Positions 11,094 through 22,131 of a stretch of DNA of 64,000 nucleotides are shown piece by piece. The stretch lies in contig NC_061509.1 of the NCBI RefSeq assembly GCF_022539505.1, positions 35,158,334 to 35,222,333 of the forward strand, given 5' to 3'. This DNA is from Lolium rigidum. Taxonomy: Eukaryota; Streptophyta; Magnoliopsida; Poales; Poaceae. Numbering within the stretch: position 1 is the first letter of the stretch; every line of letters starts with the position of its first letter. Below the pieces are notes generated by a model, which was given only the letters and a program-made list of their open reading frames with translations, did not search any database and had not been told where the DNA came from. The translations under genes were made by a program, and so were the position numbers.

Positions 11094-12369
11094 GGTGAAA
11101 ATTTATGGTGTCTATTATCACCTATATATTCCCAACGCACTACAAATATTGTTTGTTGATGCTAAGAGGACCTTAATTTGTGAAACGAAAGGGCAGCCTA
11201 GGATTTGAAACAAAGAACTTACGGAGATAATGGCATGGCGAAAAATTCTTGTGTCTTATATATAACCAAAAAAACATTAATGAGCCATACGATCAAACGT
11301 CTCGAGAGTTAGCAAAACAATCATCCGGCCCTCCAGAATCAAAACGATGGTGGGTCCCCGATATCAGTTTCCCTATGTGAGAAAGTCTAGACAACCAGGA
11401 CTTAGCGAAAATAGCAGTCGAGAGCACACGGCAAATGGCACCCACACCTCAGCCCCGTGCGTGGCAAAACACCACCCACCTGCTAAAACTTTACATGTTA
11501 AAAGCAAAAGTTGGGTTATTTTGTGTTCATATACTAGTTTGTCTCTTCTATTATTTACATAACCGTTGTGTTCATATCTCACTGAGCTACATCAAATACA
11601 ACAAGAGTATTGCTAGACAAGGGGACAATCCAAGAAGAAAACAAGGGGGGCCTTCCGAGGGAGCCGGTGTCGCAGGAGAAGGTGAGTAGGCGGTGGCAAT
11701 CATCATCGCGCTCTAGCCTCAGGGTATCCCTTTGACATTGATGCCGGCGTGCACTACCACGGCCTTGTGCAGCACCACCTGCGCAGGAAATGGCATCGGC
11801 GGTGGCGCGGAAGCATACGAGGTCTAAGGAAGGTACCTATGGTGGAGAGGATGTCACGGGTGAGAACGAGTGTGGGGAGGAGCCGACCATGGTACGCGAG
11901 CTAGTTGCGGGCCTCTGGAGTCATGGCCATGTCGACAATATGGAGTGGGGAACATGGATTGGGGGATTCGACGCTCAGGAGAGATAGATTGAGGGTGGGT
12001 GGGGTGGCCGGCGTCGGCGCCGGTGATCGATGGGGCAGGGTGGTTGGCGAGGACCACCATGGAGCAGCAGCGGCGAGGTTGGGGTCTCTGGAAGAAAGGG
12101 GATCGCTGACGCGAGGGGTGATGGCAAGAGCTAGGGTTATTTCGTCTCCCATTTTTGGGACCAAACTTCTTGCTCGGCCCAAAATGAAAGTTTTGGCTCC
12201 AAAATCACAGATTCGTTGCGGGCTTTACTCCAAACAAAATGAAAGTTGTTTGCATAGTGTTTTTTAGATACACTCGGCAAACTTTTTTTTTTCATTCTAT
12301 GTACCATGTACTATTTACATGTGGTACCATCTCGTACGAAACAAAAGGTTTTTGCTGAATTTCCTATCT
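11094..12369. other. Spacer with a GC-rich patch, no gene recognised
   Basis: 11094-11600 is mixed unique-looking sequence. 11620-12150 is GC-rich with short open frames on both strands, but I see no domain or splice pattern that I recognise. It may be a decayed gene fragment carried by a transposon. Confidence 0.4.
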
Positions 12370-13670
12370 ATCCTGACAACTAGTACACACAAAATAGCCA
12401 AAAGATTGCATTTTTTGAAATTTTCTATATTTTCCTTGATTTTTATTCAAAATGTGGTTAAAATCACCGGCGAAACTATTCATAGCAAGGGCTGTAATAT
12501 TTAACACCCTCTATGGTTGTTTCATGGAATTGTACCTGGGTACCTTAAAATGATTTTTGGAAAAAAATAGGTCCAAACTAGAACACACTTGTAGTTTCGA
12601 ATTTGAATTACTTCGAGAAATTGACCAAAATTCATTTAATTGGGTTAAAATAGTTAGAAAGTGAGAAAATTCCTAGTACTTGGGTTGGCCATAAAACATG
12701 GTCTACTTTGAGAGAAAATTGGAGAGGTGCAATTTTGCACCATATTCTTTGCACTTGCTTTAGAAAAAAAAACCCCATTTTTTTGCACATCAAAAATGAA
12801 AACACCTTTTTTGTAGATAACATTTGGAAACTACTTTTGGCACTATTGTTTGGCATGGCAAGAGGCACCTTTTTACCAAATATGGTCACATTATCATGAA
12901 CTATGCCATGGATATGGCCATGAACATGGTCATTTGGCTTGAAAGCCATGAATGTTCATGCATGATAGTCCATTTTGTGAAGGTTTTTTTTACAAAATAT
13001 GTCAAAATCCATGTTTATCCTTTTTCCTAGCAACTATTACACATAAACGACTCCATGCCAAAGGATTAAATTTATTGACATTTTCTTTGATGTTTTTCAA
13101 AATGGGGTAAAAATTGCTGGCGAAACTATTCATTGAAACAGCTTGAATATTTCAACACTCTTCGTGGCTATTGCATAGAATCATACTTTGGTACCGTAAA
13201 ATTATTTTTGGATTTTTTGTGATCCAAACTACAACACACTTGTAGTTCAAATTTGAATTACTTTTGAGAAATCAACTGAAATTCATTTAAGTGGGCGAGA
13301 GTTGCTAGAAAGCGAGAAAATTCTTAATACTTGGGAATTGATCATCCATATGGTCTACTTTGTGTGAAACTTGGAGAGGTACAATTTTGCACCATATTCT
13401 TTGCACTTGCTTCACAAAAAACCCATTTTTAGGACCTAGAAAATGAAAAAAAAAATTTAAACAAAAGTTGGAAACTCCTTTTGGCACTATTGTTTTGCAT
13501 GGCAACATGCACCTTTTTTCCTAATATAGTCACATTATCATGAACTATGTCGTGGATATGGTCATGACCTTGGTCATTTGGCATGAAAGCCATGATTGTT
13601 CATACATGATAGCCCATTTTGTGAAGTTTTTTTTACAAAATATGTCAAAATCCATGTTTCTCATTTTCCC
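12370..13670. repeat. Direct tandem duplication, unit about 640 bp
   Basis: Two diverged copies (about 12370-13026 and 13027-13670) share ordered blocks: ggcgaaactattcat, caaactaNaacacacttgtag, ggtgcaattttgcaccatattctttgcac, atggtcatttggc, and cctagcaactattac against cccagcaactatca. No coding sequence is evident. Confidence 0.8.
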
Positions 13671-13675
13671 CAGCA

Positions 13676-14180
13676 ACTATCATATTAATTATTAAAATTT
13701 TGAAATTGAATATCATATGTATAGATTTGTCATGAAAAATATTTCTAAAAGATTATATTTTTGGGATTTATACATATATTTTATAGAAATTAGTGTTTAA
13801 AATTGCATCTTGGAGACAGAACATCATATATTTATGATATGGATGGAGTACAAGAATGGATCCAACAAAGTTAATTGAAAGAACTTGAGAAAATTCCTCC
13901 TCGAAAAGTTTTTATAGAGAAAGTTCCTTAGAGAAGTACCAACAAAAAATGCAATATCCATACAGTGCCTTAGATATGCAAAAGAGTATACACGGTTTTG
14001 CCAAAAATTGAGCGCTGGACAAAAAAGAAGCAACAAAATTTCACAATGCTATCTGTGCTACTTAGGTTAGATTTCTTTTCTCATGTACGGCCCTTGACTA
14101 TTACTAGAGTAATATTAATATAGTTCCTAAAATATTGATTTTTGTGTGGCCCTTGACTATTTTACTAGTACCTAAGTTTT
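13676..14180 (+). repeat. Duplicated segment, copy 1
   Basis: Matches 18398-18950 in the same orientation over about 500 bp, including gaatccaacaaagttaattg, gaaagttccttagagaagtac and ttactagagtaatattaata. It lacks the 39-bp insert and the PIF/Harbinger MITE found in copy 2, so it shows the empty sites. Confidence 0.85.
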
Positions 14181-14770
14181 TGCTGATTAGCACCCACAGG
14201 TTTTAAAATGCACTGACCGTTAGTGGTGTATTTTAAGAAACAATAACCCCAATGCATCGTTTTTAAGTGTCGTATCTAAATTTAATGATTCTGTGCTCAT
14301 GCTTGAATGGGATTGGGTTAGGATTTTTTTTTGTGCATATAAACATGTGCAAGAGCTATATGCTAGCTAAGAGCAAGTACAATAGTAGGCTATAAGACTA
14401 CTGACATGGCACTTTTGTCTATGTGGAGGAGAAAGACAAGGAAAAAGAGAAGAAGTGGACTCTCATGCAAGAGTCAATCTTTATGCGTGCTCCTACGTAA
14501 AAATATTAAATGAGAGGAAATAGAAGAGAGAGTGAAAAAAAACTAACCTTAGGGCCCTCCCAACGCTTGTATCTAATTTGTTGTATCTTATGTTTCCACG
14601 TCATCTAGATACACTCTTTCGTAAGAAGCCCTCAGTGCATCGTATCTATTAGCAGGCCCAACAATTTAAGGACGAAGGGATTTTCTGCGGCTCACGGGTC
14701 ACGCCGTAGGCTTGTCTCTTCCTACAGGAAACAGATCCCTTGATACCCAAATTCATGTTTTATCTTACTA

Positions 14771-15021
14771 CCTCCATCCCAAGGCTTAAGGCCTATATTT
14801 TTTTCAGAAAGTCAAACTATGTTAAGTTTGACTAAGTTTTTATAAAAAATCATTAACATGTGAAATAAAAAATTAATATTATTAGATAGATAATTAAATA
14901 TATTTTCATGTGCTATCTACAAAATATCATATTTATTAATAGATTATTCTAAAATTTTGGTCAAACTTTACTTGCTTTGACTTTTTCAAAAAAATATAAG
15001 CCTTAAGCCTTGGGATGGAGG
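14771..15021. mobile_element. Stowaway-like MITE
   Basis: The left end cctccatcccaaggcttaag and the complement of ttaagccttgggatggagg are inverted repeats, with one mismatch over about 28 bp. TA lies next to the left end. At 251 bp with an AT-rich interior, it fits Stowaway (Tc1/mariner). Confidence 0.85.
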
Positions 15022-15157
15022 TCATATACAGTAGCTTGTAAAAGATGAAAATGAGAGTTGTGTTGGTGCTAGGAGGGTCTGGCAATGAAGAAAATTGTGT
15101 CCCATGGAGAAGTAATTTAAAGACAGATATGAAGGTCTGCATGTGTTCATGGCGTTG

Positions 15158-15484
15158 TTAATCAGCCAGCAGGACAGGCAGTACGAGCAAACGTGGGGGC
15201 AGGGACATGGGGGCAAGCGAGCTGGAAGCAGCACGAGACGAAGGCTTTACGGAGGACTGGTGCTGAACAGGCCGGAGAGCAGCGCCCACCACCGCGTGTA
15301 GCAGCGTTGGCCGCGGGACACCCGCGTCGCTGAGGCCCGCCAATCTGTCATAGCAGATGCAACTCATCCGCACCGTTGTGAAGAGCTCCTCCATCCAGTA
15401 GTTGACTGCATTCAAGCCTTCATGGACACGCGGTGCTGCTTCACCAGTAACAGCCATGGCCACACGAACTCGAGAAGGAGTCAA
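15158..15484 (-). CDS. Open reading frame of unknown function in a MITE, possible captured gene fragment
   Basis: A GC-rich open frame of 108 codons in otherwise AT-rich DNA. It includes a possible internal start at MAVTGEAAPRVHEGLNAV. The middle (NYWMEELFTTVRMSCICYDRLAGL) has ordinary protein-like composition; the C-terminal third is Ser/Pro/Leu-rich and may be read-through. I do not recognise a family. It lies inside the element bounded by tta duplications, so a captured host exon is likely. It could equally be chance openness in GC-rich DNA. Confidence 0.35.
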   Translation of the reverse strand: MTPSRVRVAMAVTGEAAPRVHEGLNAVNYWMEELFTTVRMSCICYDRLAGLSDAGVPRPTLLHAVVGAALRPVQHQSSVKPSSRAASSSLAPMSLPPRLLVLPVLLAD

Positions 15485-15859
15485 GGAGGCTCAGAGACGA
15501 AGGAACACGCAGTCGTATCCTATTTAGGATACCATAACCCTTCTCCATCTTCTTTAATGCTCCTTCCACGTCATATTTTTTTCTAGTTGGTAAAATTAGA
15601 TACGGTTCAGCTAGGAGCGTTGTGACCGCCCTTATAGACAACCCTATTATATGACTAATTAATAAAGCTGGCTTTTGATGACATGGAAGCTTTATGTATA
15701 CGGCTGCTAGCTCTACTATTATCCTTGGTCCAAGATACAATAATAATCTCTTTCATCATTAATTATGGTGTCGAATCAGCATTTTGTCTATGATACCGCG
15801 CTAATAGGCAAGCATTGGGAAAGACCTTATGCTACATGGGACAAAACAAATAACGCATA

Positions 15860-16160
15860 TCCCCATGCGTGTTGGACGCCAACGACTGGCTGGTCCTGCT
15901 GGACATAGGTCCAGCATACTATCACTAGTAGCTTAGCTTGATAAGTGCCGGAGGAATCCATCTGAGTCATTTTGGGACCACCAATTAATTGTAGTAGTAC
16001 ACTACAAGCACCACCATATGTCCATCAAACTATTACTGCCAACTTAGCTAGATAAGTGTAGCTTTTATCCATCTAACTCATTTTGAAACAACCAATTAAT
16101 TGTAGTAGTACACTACAAGCACCACCATAGGTCCAGCAAACTATTATCGCCAGCTTAGCA
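15860..16160 (+). repeat. Short repeats, 115-bp direct units
   Basis: Two units share accaattaattgtagtagta and cactacaagcaccacca. Diverged relatives are at 16450-16640 and 20700-20985, the latter in the second copy of the local duplication. Confidence 0.7.
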
Positions 16161-16166
16161 TGATGA

Positions 16167-16444
16167 GAGCAAGTACAATAAGTCCTAGTCAGCTTGCTAT
16201 AAGGATTAAAATAATATATTGTTGCTTAGTTGGAAGAGAGAGAAGAGAAGTGAGGGCTTACATGCAAGAAATGGCTACTACAGCGTCTTCTGCAAACAGC
16301 TATGTGAGAGTGAATGGTGGGTCATACATAGATAAAGTAGTATAATTTTATAGCTCACTATTGTACATGTTGGCTCTAAAATGACTATAGATGACATGGC
16401 ACTTGACTTATAGCCAACGGTTGACTCTACTATTGAACTTGCTC
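16167..16444. mobile_element. MITE with gagcaagtacaata termini
   Basis: The left end gagcaagtacaataa pairs with the right end attgaacttgctc. It is 278 bp, flanked by tga and taa. It is a shorter relative of the outer element at 14371-15730 and fits a PIF/Harbinger MITE. Confidence 0.7.
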
Positions 16445-16644
16445 TAAGTGTCGTGGGAATGCATCTGGCTCATTTTTAGACCGCTAGTTAATTGTAGTAG
16501 TGCTACCGGCACCACGATCCATCTAGCAGTAGCTTGATTGGTACAGTGATAGGTGCCATGAGAATGCATGCATCTGACTCATTTCAAGACCACCCATTAA
16601 TTGGAATAGTAGAAGCCCAATGATCCATCAATCTAGTTGTAGCT

Positions 16645-17050
16645 CGATAGGTGCTTTTTTTTAAATTAGTACAAGAAAAACATAATTCCACGTGTAACAT
16701 TGTACACGTATACGCAAAGGAGGCATAGGACAAATATAATAGTACGAGGTGCCCATGGGCCGGAGGATGTGAACCCTGGGCAGAAACTCAGTCCTACGGT
16801 TTCAGGCCGTTCCCCACCCAAAATTGACAGTGAGAACTGACTCCTGGAGTCGGTTAAAAAATTAAAACCGAATGCGTTATATTCCTGCAGTCTGCTTCAG
16901 TTAGGAACCATCTCTAAACTACTGTTTAGATGTTGTTCTACCTTTGTATCCAATGCACGTAACTATAGTTCGTGTCGGTTTATTATTCTTCAGCAAAAAC
17001 CGAATAGAAAGGCCGACTCAAGTACTGTGTTTTGTACTAGTGTTACTAGG
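16645..17050. other. Spacer, nothing recognised
   Basis: No ORF with domain features, no clear inverted termini. Confidence 0.4.
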
Positions 17051-17059
17051 TTGCTACGG

Positions 17060-17462
17060 ACGCGGACGACGTGAACCCAGGTGCACGTGCACCCCATATG
17101 AAAAATTCCCAAAAATGCTATTTCAAAGTTTCAGAAAAATTTGAAAAAATGCACGCATGTACATATTATGCTGACACTTACTTGTGCAGATTTTGGCATA
17201 AAAAACGACCATGTGTAGTTATAAATGTGAAAACAGAAATTCCTATTTCTATGAACAGTACAAAACCAGTCATTATAGTGTCAGAACCACATTTTGTCAT
17301 TTTCGTGTAGGCCACATGCAATCGTATTTTTTCGTGAAAACTTACACAAGTAAGTATCAACATAATATGCAGATGAGAAAAAAATTCCATTTAAAAAAAA
17401 TTCAAATAGCATTTTTTCCAATATTGAAGAAAACGGGTGCACACGCACCCAGGTTCATCCTG
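17060..17462. mobile_element. MITE-like inverted repeat element
   Basis: The left end gtgaacccaggtgcacgtgc and the right end gtgcacacgcacccaggttc are inverted repeats around an AT-rich 390-bp body. The 8-mer gttgctac occurs just outside both ends (17051 and 17473 regions), possibly a Mutator-size target duplication. The superfamily is uncertain. Confidence 0.55.
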
Positions 17463-17559
17463 GTATTTTCCAAGTTGCTACCCACTACTCTAATCAGGAC
17501 ACATAATAAACTATTCTTCCTGAAATGATAGTAAAAACATGTTCACAAATCACAATATC

Positions 17560-18325
17560 GTGAAACTATGCATATACTCTCTATATCACAAATAAGTAAC
17601 ATTTTGGACATGCCTTGGGTCAAAGTTTTAAACCTTTGACTATGAATATCATTTTATTTATTCAGATTGAGAATTTTACAATCATATGTATAGTTGTCTG
17701 AAAAATTATTAGAATCGTATAATTTTCTTGCTTTTATAAATATATTATAATAAACATTAGTGGTTAAAGTCATATCTTCAAGACCTTGCCAGTATTTAAA
17801 ACATCAATTACATATAATATGGTGGAAGTATACAAATGTACGATAGTACATTTATGGAAGCAGTGCATGGGATTGCTTTATGTGGTTTATTTGGTCCGGT
17901 CACTCAAACTTGAGTAGAATAGGGTCACAACGCCTGCATGCGTAAATTACTGATGGGACCCACATGCAATAATGAATTGATTGTTTCCCTCATGCATGGT
18001 TCACGTGAGATGATGGGGCGTCGTCACTATGCAGCTTCCACGAACCCGCCAGCTGGCGGAGTAAGATAGCGTGTCGTGTACATTATACTCCCTCATTTTC
18101 AAAATACTCCGCATATTATCGTTATGACAAGTCTTTAACTAACAATTACACTATTAATATGTAACTTCCGTAATACAAAATTATAACCACAAACAAGTAT
18201 ATTAGAATACATATTTAATGACATCAATTTTATGTCACAAAATGTATACTAATAGAGTAATTGTTATTTAGGGAGTGCATGATTTCTCAAAACCTGAACT
18301 AGAAAAAAAAACGTATACGCACTTG
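17560..18325. other. AT-rich spacer with decayed Stowaway-like sequences
   Basis: Fragments such as tactccctcattttcaaaat (about 18088) and attatttagggagtgc (about 18270) look like diverged Stowaway ends. No gene seen. Confidence 0.4.
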
Positions 18326-18573
18326 CTCCCTCCATATCATAATTACATGTCATTTTGGACATGCCTTGAGTCAAACTTTTAAAACTTGAAAATATCATAT
18401 TCATTATTAAAATTTGAAATTTGAATATCATATGTATATATTTGTCTTGAATTATATTTCTAAAACATTTTTTTTTGTTGTATACATATATTTTATAGAA
18501 ATTAGTGGTTAAAATTGCATCTTGGAGACTGTGTTAAAGTCCAGAACGTCATATATTTATGATATGGATGGAG
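18326..18573. mobile_element. Stowaway-like MITE in duplicated segment
   Basis: The left end ctccctccatatcat pairs with the right end tgatatggatggag, followed by TA. The 3' half is also present in copy 1 of the duplication (13676-13850), so the MITE predates the duplication and copy 1 kept only its right part. Confidence 0.65.
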
Positions 18574-18950
18574 TATAAGAATGAATCCAACAAAGTTAAT
18601 TGAAAGAACTTGAGAAAATTCCACCTCGAAAAGATTTTATAGAGAAAGTTCCTTAGAGAAGTACTTAATGAAATATCCAGACATTGCCTTAGATATGCAA
18701 AAAAGGATACACGGTTTTACCAAAAATTGACCGTTGGAAAAAATACAAGCAACGAAATTCCACAATGCTATCTGTGCTACTCCCTCCGTTAGGGCCTTAT
18801 AATTCCTAATGGAGGGAGTACTTAGCTTAGCTTTCTTTTCTCATGCACCAGACTGATCCCCAAAGACAAAAATAGCATTTGCTACATTACTAGAGTAATA
18901 TTAATATAGTGCCTAAACAGTGATTTTCGTGCGGCCTTTTTACTACCTAA
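18398..18950 (+). repeat. Duplicated segment, copy 2
   Basis: Second copy of 13676-14180. It differs by a 39-bp insert at 18780 and by the MITE at 18951. Similarity resumes beyond the MITE (ctgattag at 20612, then tcctgctggacataggtcc near 20695, matching 15892). Confidence 0.85.
18780..18818. mobile_element. 39-bp remnant of a Stowaway element (both ends only)
   Basis: ctccctccgttaggg and the complement of taatggagggag form a hairpin with almost no interior, flanked by TA on both sides. The paralogous site in copy 1 reads gctacttagg without the insert, so the insertion boundaries are directly visible. Confidence 0.8.
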
Positions 18951-20603
18951 GACTAGCCACAATGGGAATATCATAAGTAGTATCATGCATGCCATGTTGG
19001 CAAAAATCTGATGTGGCGCACCAATTAATGAGGTGAGAGATGGGAGTGGTATCATAATATGATACCGTATCATAGCACGTAAAACTAGAAAACTTAATGG
19101 CAAACACATCATGTACACAAATTTGCATTGAGATTCTACAAAACATTAAATATGATGACACTAGTAGAAAACGGGGCATTAGCACCGGTTCGAAATGGCC
19201 ATATACACCGGATGGCTAACCGGTGCAACGCATCCGGTGCTAAAGGCCCCCCCCTTTAGCACCGGTTCAATTCCACGTGGCCCGCAGAGGAGCGCCCGAG
19301 CGGAGGACCTTTAGCACCGGTAAGGGTCTGCCGCGGCAGGAAAACGCCCCAAAACGCTGCCGCGGTAGAACCCTGCTACCGTAATTTTTTTTTCGAATTA
19401 TTTTCCACTCACTTTTTTTTTTCAGAATTTCTAATATTTTAGTTATTTCACAAGTTTAGTCTCTAACTACACTTATCTCTAGTCAAATTACTTACTCGTG
19501 GTCAAACTTCCCGCTCGGTCACCCATCCTCCCACTACTCTAGCACTAGCACGTTTAACTTCCAAGTTCCTTCCCATCCCGCATCCAAGTGCTTCGCGCGC
19601 ATGTATGTGATACTAGTATCATATCAATCCTATTAACATGTTGGTCGATGTCATATTTCTTTATTGTTTGAATTTCAAATAATTCTTTTAATAAACAAAA
19701 GTAATGATGTAATAATAATCTTGAATAAATAAATAAACATTAACTTTATAATTTGTATTATTTTTAATTATTTTCAATTTTTTATTTTTTTTAATATTTT
19801 TTTTGCCAAACCTAAAACCTGAAAATTTGAAAATCTTATAATTTGCTAAAAGTAATAGTAATCTTTATGCAGGATGCAATTATTAATTTTAATTTTAAAA
19901 AAATAAAAAATTATATATAATCCTAAATTTCTAGCAAAAAACTAAAATCTTCCTGCTTTCATATTTTAATTTGGAATTTTGAGAATCTAAAAATTGGCTA
20001 ACCGAATAAACCCTGGTGAATTCGGATGTAACTTTTTCCCACGATCATTTTGATATATTATACGCATTTTTCCGACGTCGTAGGCAAAAGTTAATGCCAT
20101 TTTACCTTTTTCTAAACTTTTTATGCAAAAAAAATCAAAATTCAAATTTATTAATTTTCCCTAATAGTAGGTTGCGTAACATACAGGAATCTCAAAAGAT
20201 TTTATTTTTTTGAATTTTCTATCATTTTCTTTTCTATTTTACAGAGTTAAAAAAAGCGATCCAAGGGGGGTGGAGGTGCGTGGGGAGCAGAAAAACCCGA
20301 ACCGGTGCCAACCCTTTAGCACCGGTTACGAACCGGTGCTAAAGGTCCCGCACGAACCGGTGCTAATACCGCGGCTGGTCCCCTGGACGTCCAGACCGCA
20401 CGAACCGGTGCGAATAACCCCCTTTAGCACCGGTTCGTGCCAAATCCGATGCTAATGCTGTTTGGAGCAAAAAACGAAAGTCCTCTTTTCTACTAGTGTA
20501 ATACTATGATACTATCTTATGATACTATGCATTATGGGGTAGTATCATAAACTAGTATCATGTGCATGATACTAGTGTATGATACTTCCCATTGCGACTA
20601 GTC
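18951..20603. mobile_element. PIF/Harbinger-like MITE interrupted by mini-CACTA-C
   Basis: The left end gactagccacaatgggaa pairs with the right end ttcccattgcgactagtc. The target duplication taa is on both sides (18948-18950, 20604-20606). Removing the CACTA at 19159-20498 leaves a 313-bp element. Copy 1 of the local duplication has cctaag at the same place without the insertion. Confidence 0.85.
19159..20498. mobile_element. Mini-CACTA-C, non-autonomous
   Basis: 1340 bp from cactagtagaaaac to ttttctactagtg. Both ends carry tttagcaccggtt palindromes (19255-19325, 20315-20455). The interior is AT-rich without a transposase. The motif ggtcaaacttcccgctcggtcaccc near 19500 resembles CACTA-F near 21030. 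Confidence 0.9.
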
Positions 20604-20989
20604 TAACCTAGGCTGATTAGTATAGGTAGGTCTCTAATGCATGGATCGTTTAGCTGTGCTACTTGGGACTTGCGTGATGGACGGCATAGACCAGTCCTGC
20701 TGGACATAGGTCCTGAAAACTATTACTAGTACTAGCTTAGCTTGACAAGTGCCGTGGGAATCCAACTGACTCATTTTAAGACTAATACTTAATTGTAGTA
20801 GTACTACAAGCACCACTATCAATCCAGCTGTACCTAAGAGCATCAATTAACTATAGTAGTTCTACAAGCACCACTATCAATCCAGCTGTACCTAATAAGT
20901 ACTTTGATAGATGCCATGGAATACATTCATCTGACTCATTTTGAGACCACCCACTAATTGGAGTAGTAGAAGCATAATGATCGATCAAT

Positions 20990-21644
20990 CACTACATGAA
21001 ACATGCTTAATCTCGGGTCAAATTGCCCATTCGTGGTTAAACTTCCCGGTCAGTCACCCATCTTCAGACTGCTGCCAGTCCAGCACGCTTAGCTTTATCG
21101 TTCCTTCCAGCAAGCTTAACTTTTTTCCTTCCTTCTAGATGAGCTTCCAGCAGAGGAGTTATACTTTATTAATAATAGTACCCTATCATTCCTATTATCC
21201 CTTGGGCCATAATGTCACACGTCTTTATTTTTTGAATTCCAAATAATTATTTGAGTAAACAACAATGAATAAGTAATAATAAATCTTGAATCCAAATAAC
21301 AATAAGTCTTGAATCCAAATAAATAAATGAGTATAAATATATGCCTATGCAAAAACGAAAAGCAAAAAAAAAAAAAAAAAAAACGGTGCCGACGGCATTG
21401 CTGTCGGCATAGGCCTAACAGTTGGGCCAACGGCTAAGCCGTCGGCATAGGGTTGCGTCGTTGCCTCGCCGTCATGGCGAAATCTTCTGGGGCCACGCAT
21501 CCCTGCCTACGCCGATGGCTCTGTCTGCGCCGACGGTTCTCGTTGACTGTGCCGACGTATTTGTTTGTGCCGACGGTTGCCGTCGGCACAAATGACCCCT
21601 ACGCCGACGGCTTATCTGTGCCGACGTGACACATTCCTGTAGTG
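20990..21644. mobile_element. Mini-CACTA-F, non-autonomous
   Basis: The left end cactacatgaaacatg and the complement of the right end cacattcctgtagtg are related TIRs of a second CACTA family. The right half has palindromes built on ccgtcggca and tgccgacgg. No coding capacity. Its right end is one base from the left end of CACTA-B. Confidence 0.75.
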
Positions 21645-21645
21645 A

Positions 21646-21862
21646 CACTAGTGGAAAACAGGCCTAATGTCGCGGGCCGTAAGACCCTTTTGTCGCGGGC
21701 GGCCAGCCGGGACAACGGGGGCGCGACAAAAGGCCCAACCTTTTGTCCCGGCCCGCTTACCACCCGCGACATAAGGTCCACCACGTGGCAACCGCGGGGC
21801 GCGCAGGGGACACCCCTTTTGTCGCGGGTGGTAATATAGCCCGCGACAAAAGGCCCTCTACG
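21646..21862. repeat. Left TIR and subterminal repeats of CACTA-B
   Basis: Inverted pairs of ttttgtcgcggg with cccgcgacaaaagg, for example 21688-21732 and 21816-21852. The same word is at 27205-27283 and 33467-33662. Confidence 0.9.
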
Positions 21863-22131
21863 TGGCGCGCGTAGGACGCTGCTCCTTTAGGGTTTGAGGG
21901 GTGCAGCCACCCCCCGCCACCGCCCCCTCTTTTATTTCATTTTTTCATTTCAAAATAAATTTTTCATACATTTGTATGCTACTACAAGCTGTACACGTTC
22001 ATTCATTATATATAGATCGAGCAAATAAATATTCGAAGCAAAAGTCTATTCGTAGATTCTCCTTACATATACATGGAGCTCACGACTACCGGGACTATAG
22101 CCCGTCGTCTATTCGAACTATTACACGGGGC

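Larger units (their letters stand above)
14552..15631. mobile_element. Nested PIF/Harbinger-like element carrying cargo
   Basis: The ends gggccctcccaacgct and the complement of agcgttgtgaccgccc form diverged inverted repeats, continued by shared ccacgtcat and attagatac blocks. It is flanked on both sides by tta (14549-14551, 15632-15634), the 3-bp target site typical of PIF/Harbinger. At 1.08 kb it is larger than a normal MITE, because it holds a Stowaway and a GC-rich gene-like fragment. Confidence 0.65.
14371..15730. mobile_element. PIF/Harbinger-like MITE with large nested insert
   Basis: The left end gagcaagtacaatagtagg pairs with a degenerate right end (gctctactattatccttggtc). An intact-looking relative with the same termini is at 16167-16444. 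Left flank taa and right flank caa are compatible with a 3-bp target duplication. It contains the element at 14552-15631. Confidence 0.6.

Noticed and set aside
19156..20501. Exact 3-bp target duplication for CACTA-C
   Set aside because: The flanks are tga and taa; they do not match exactly, so I do not claim it.
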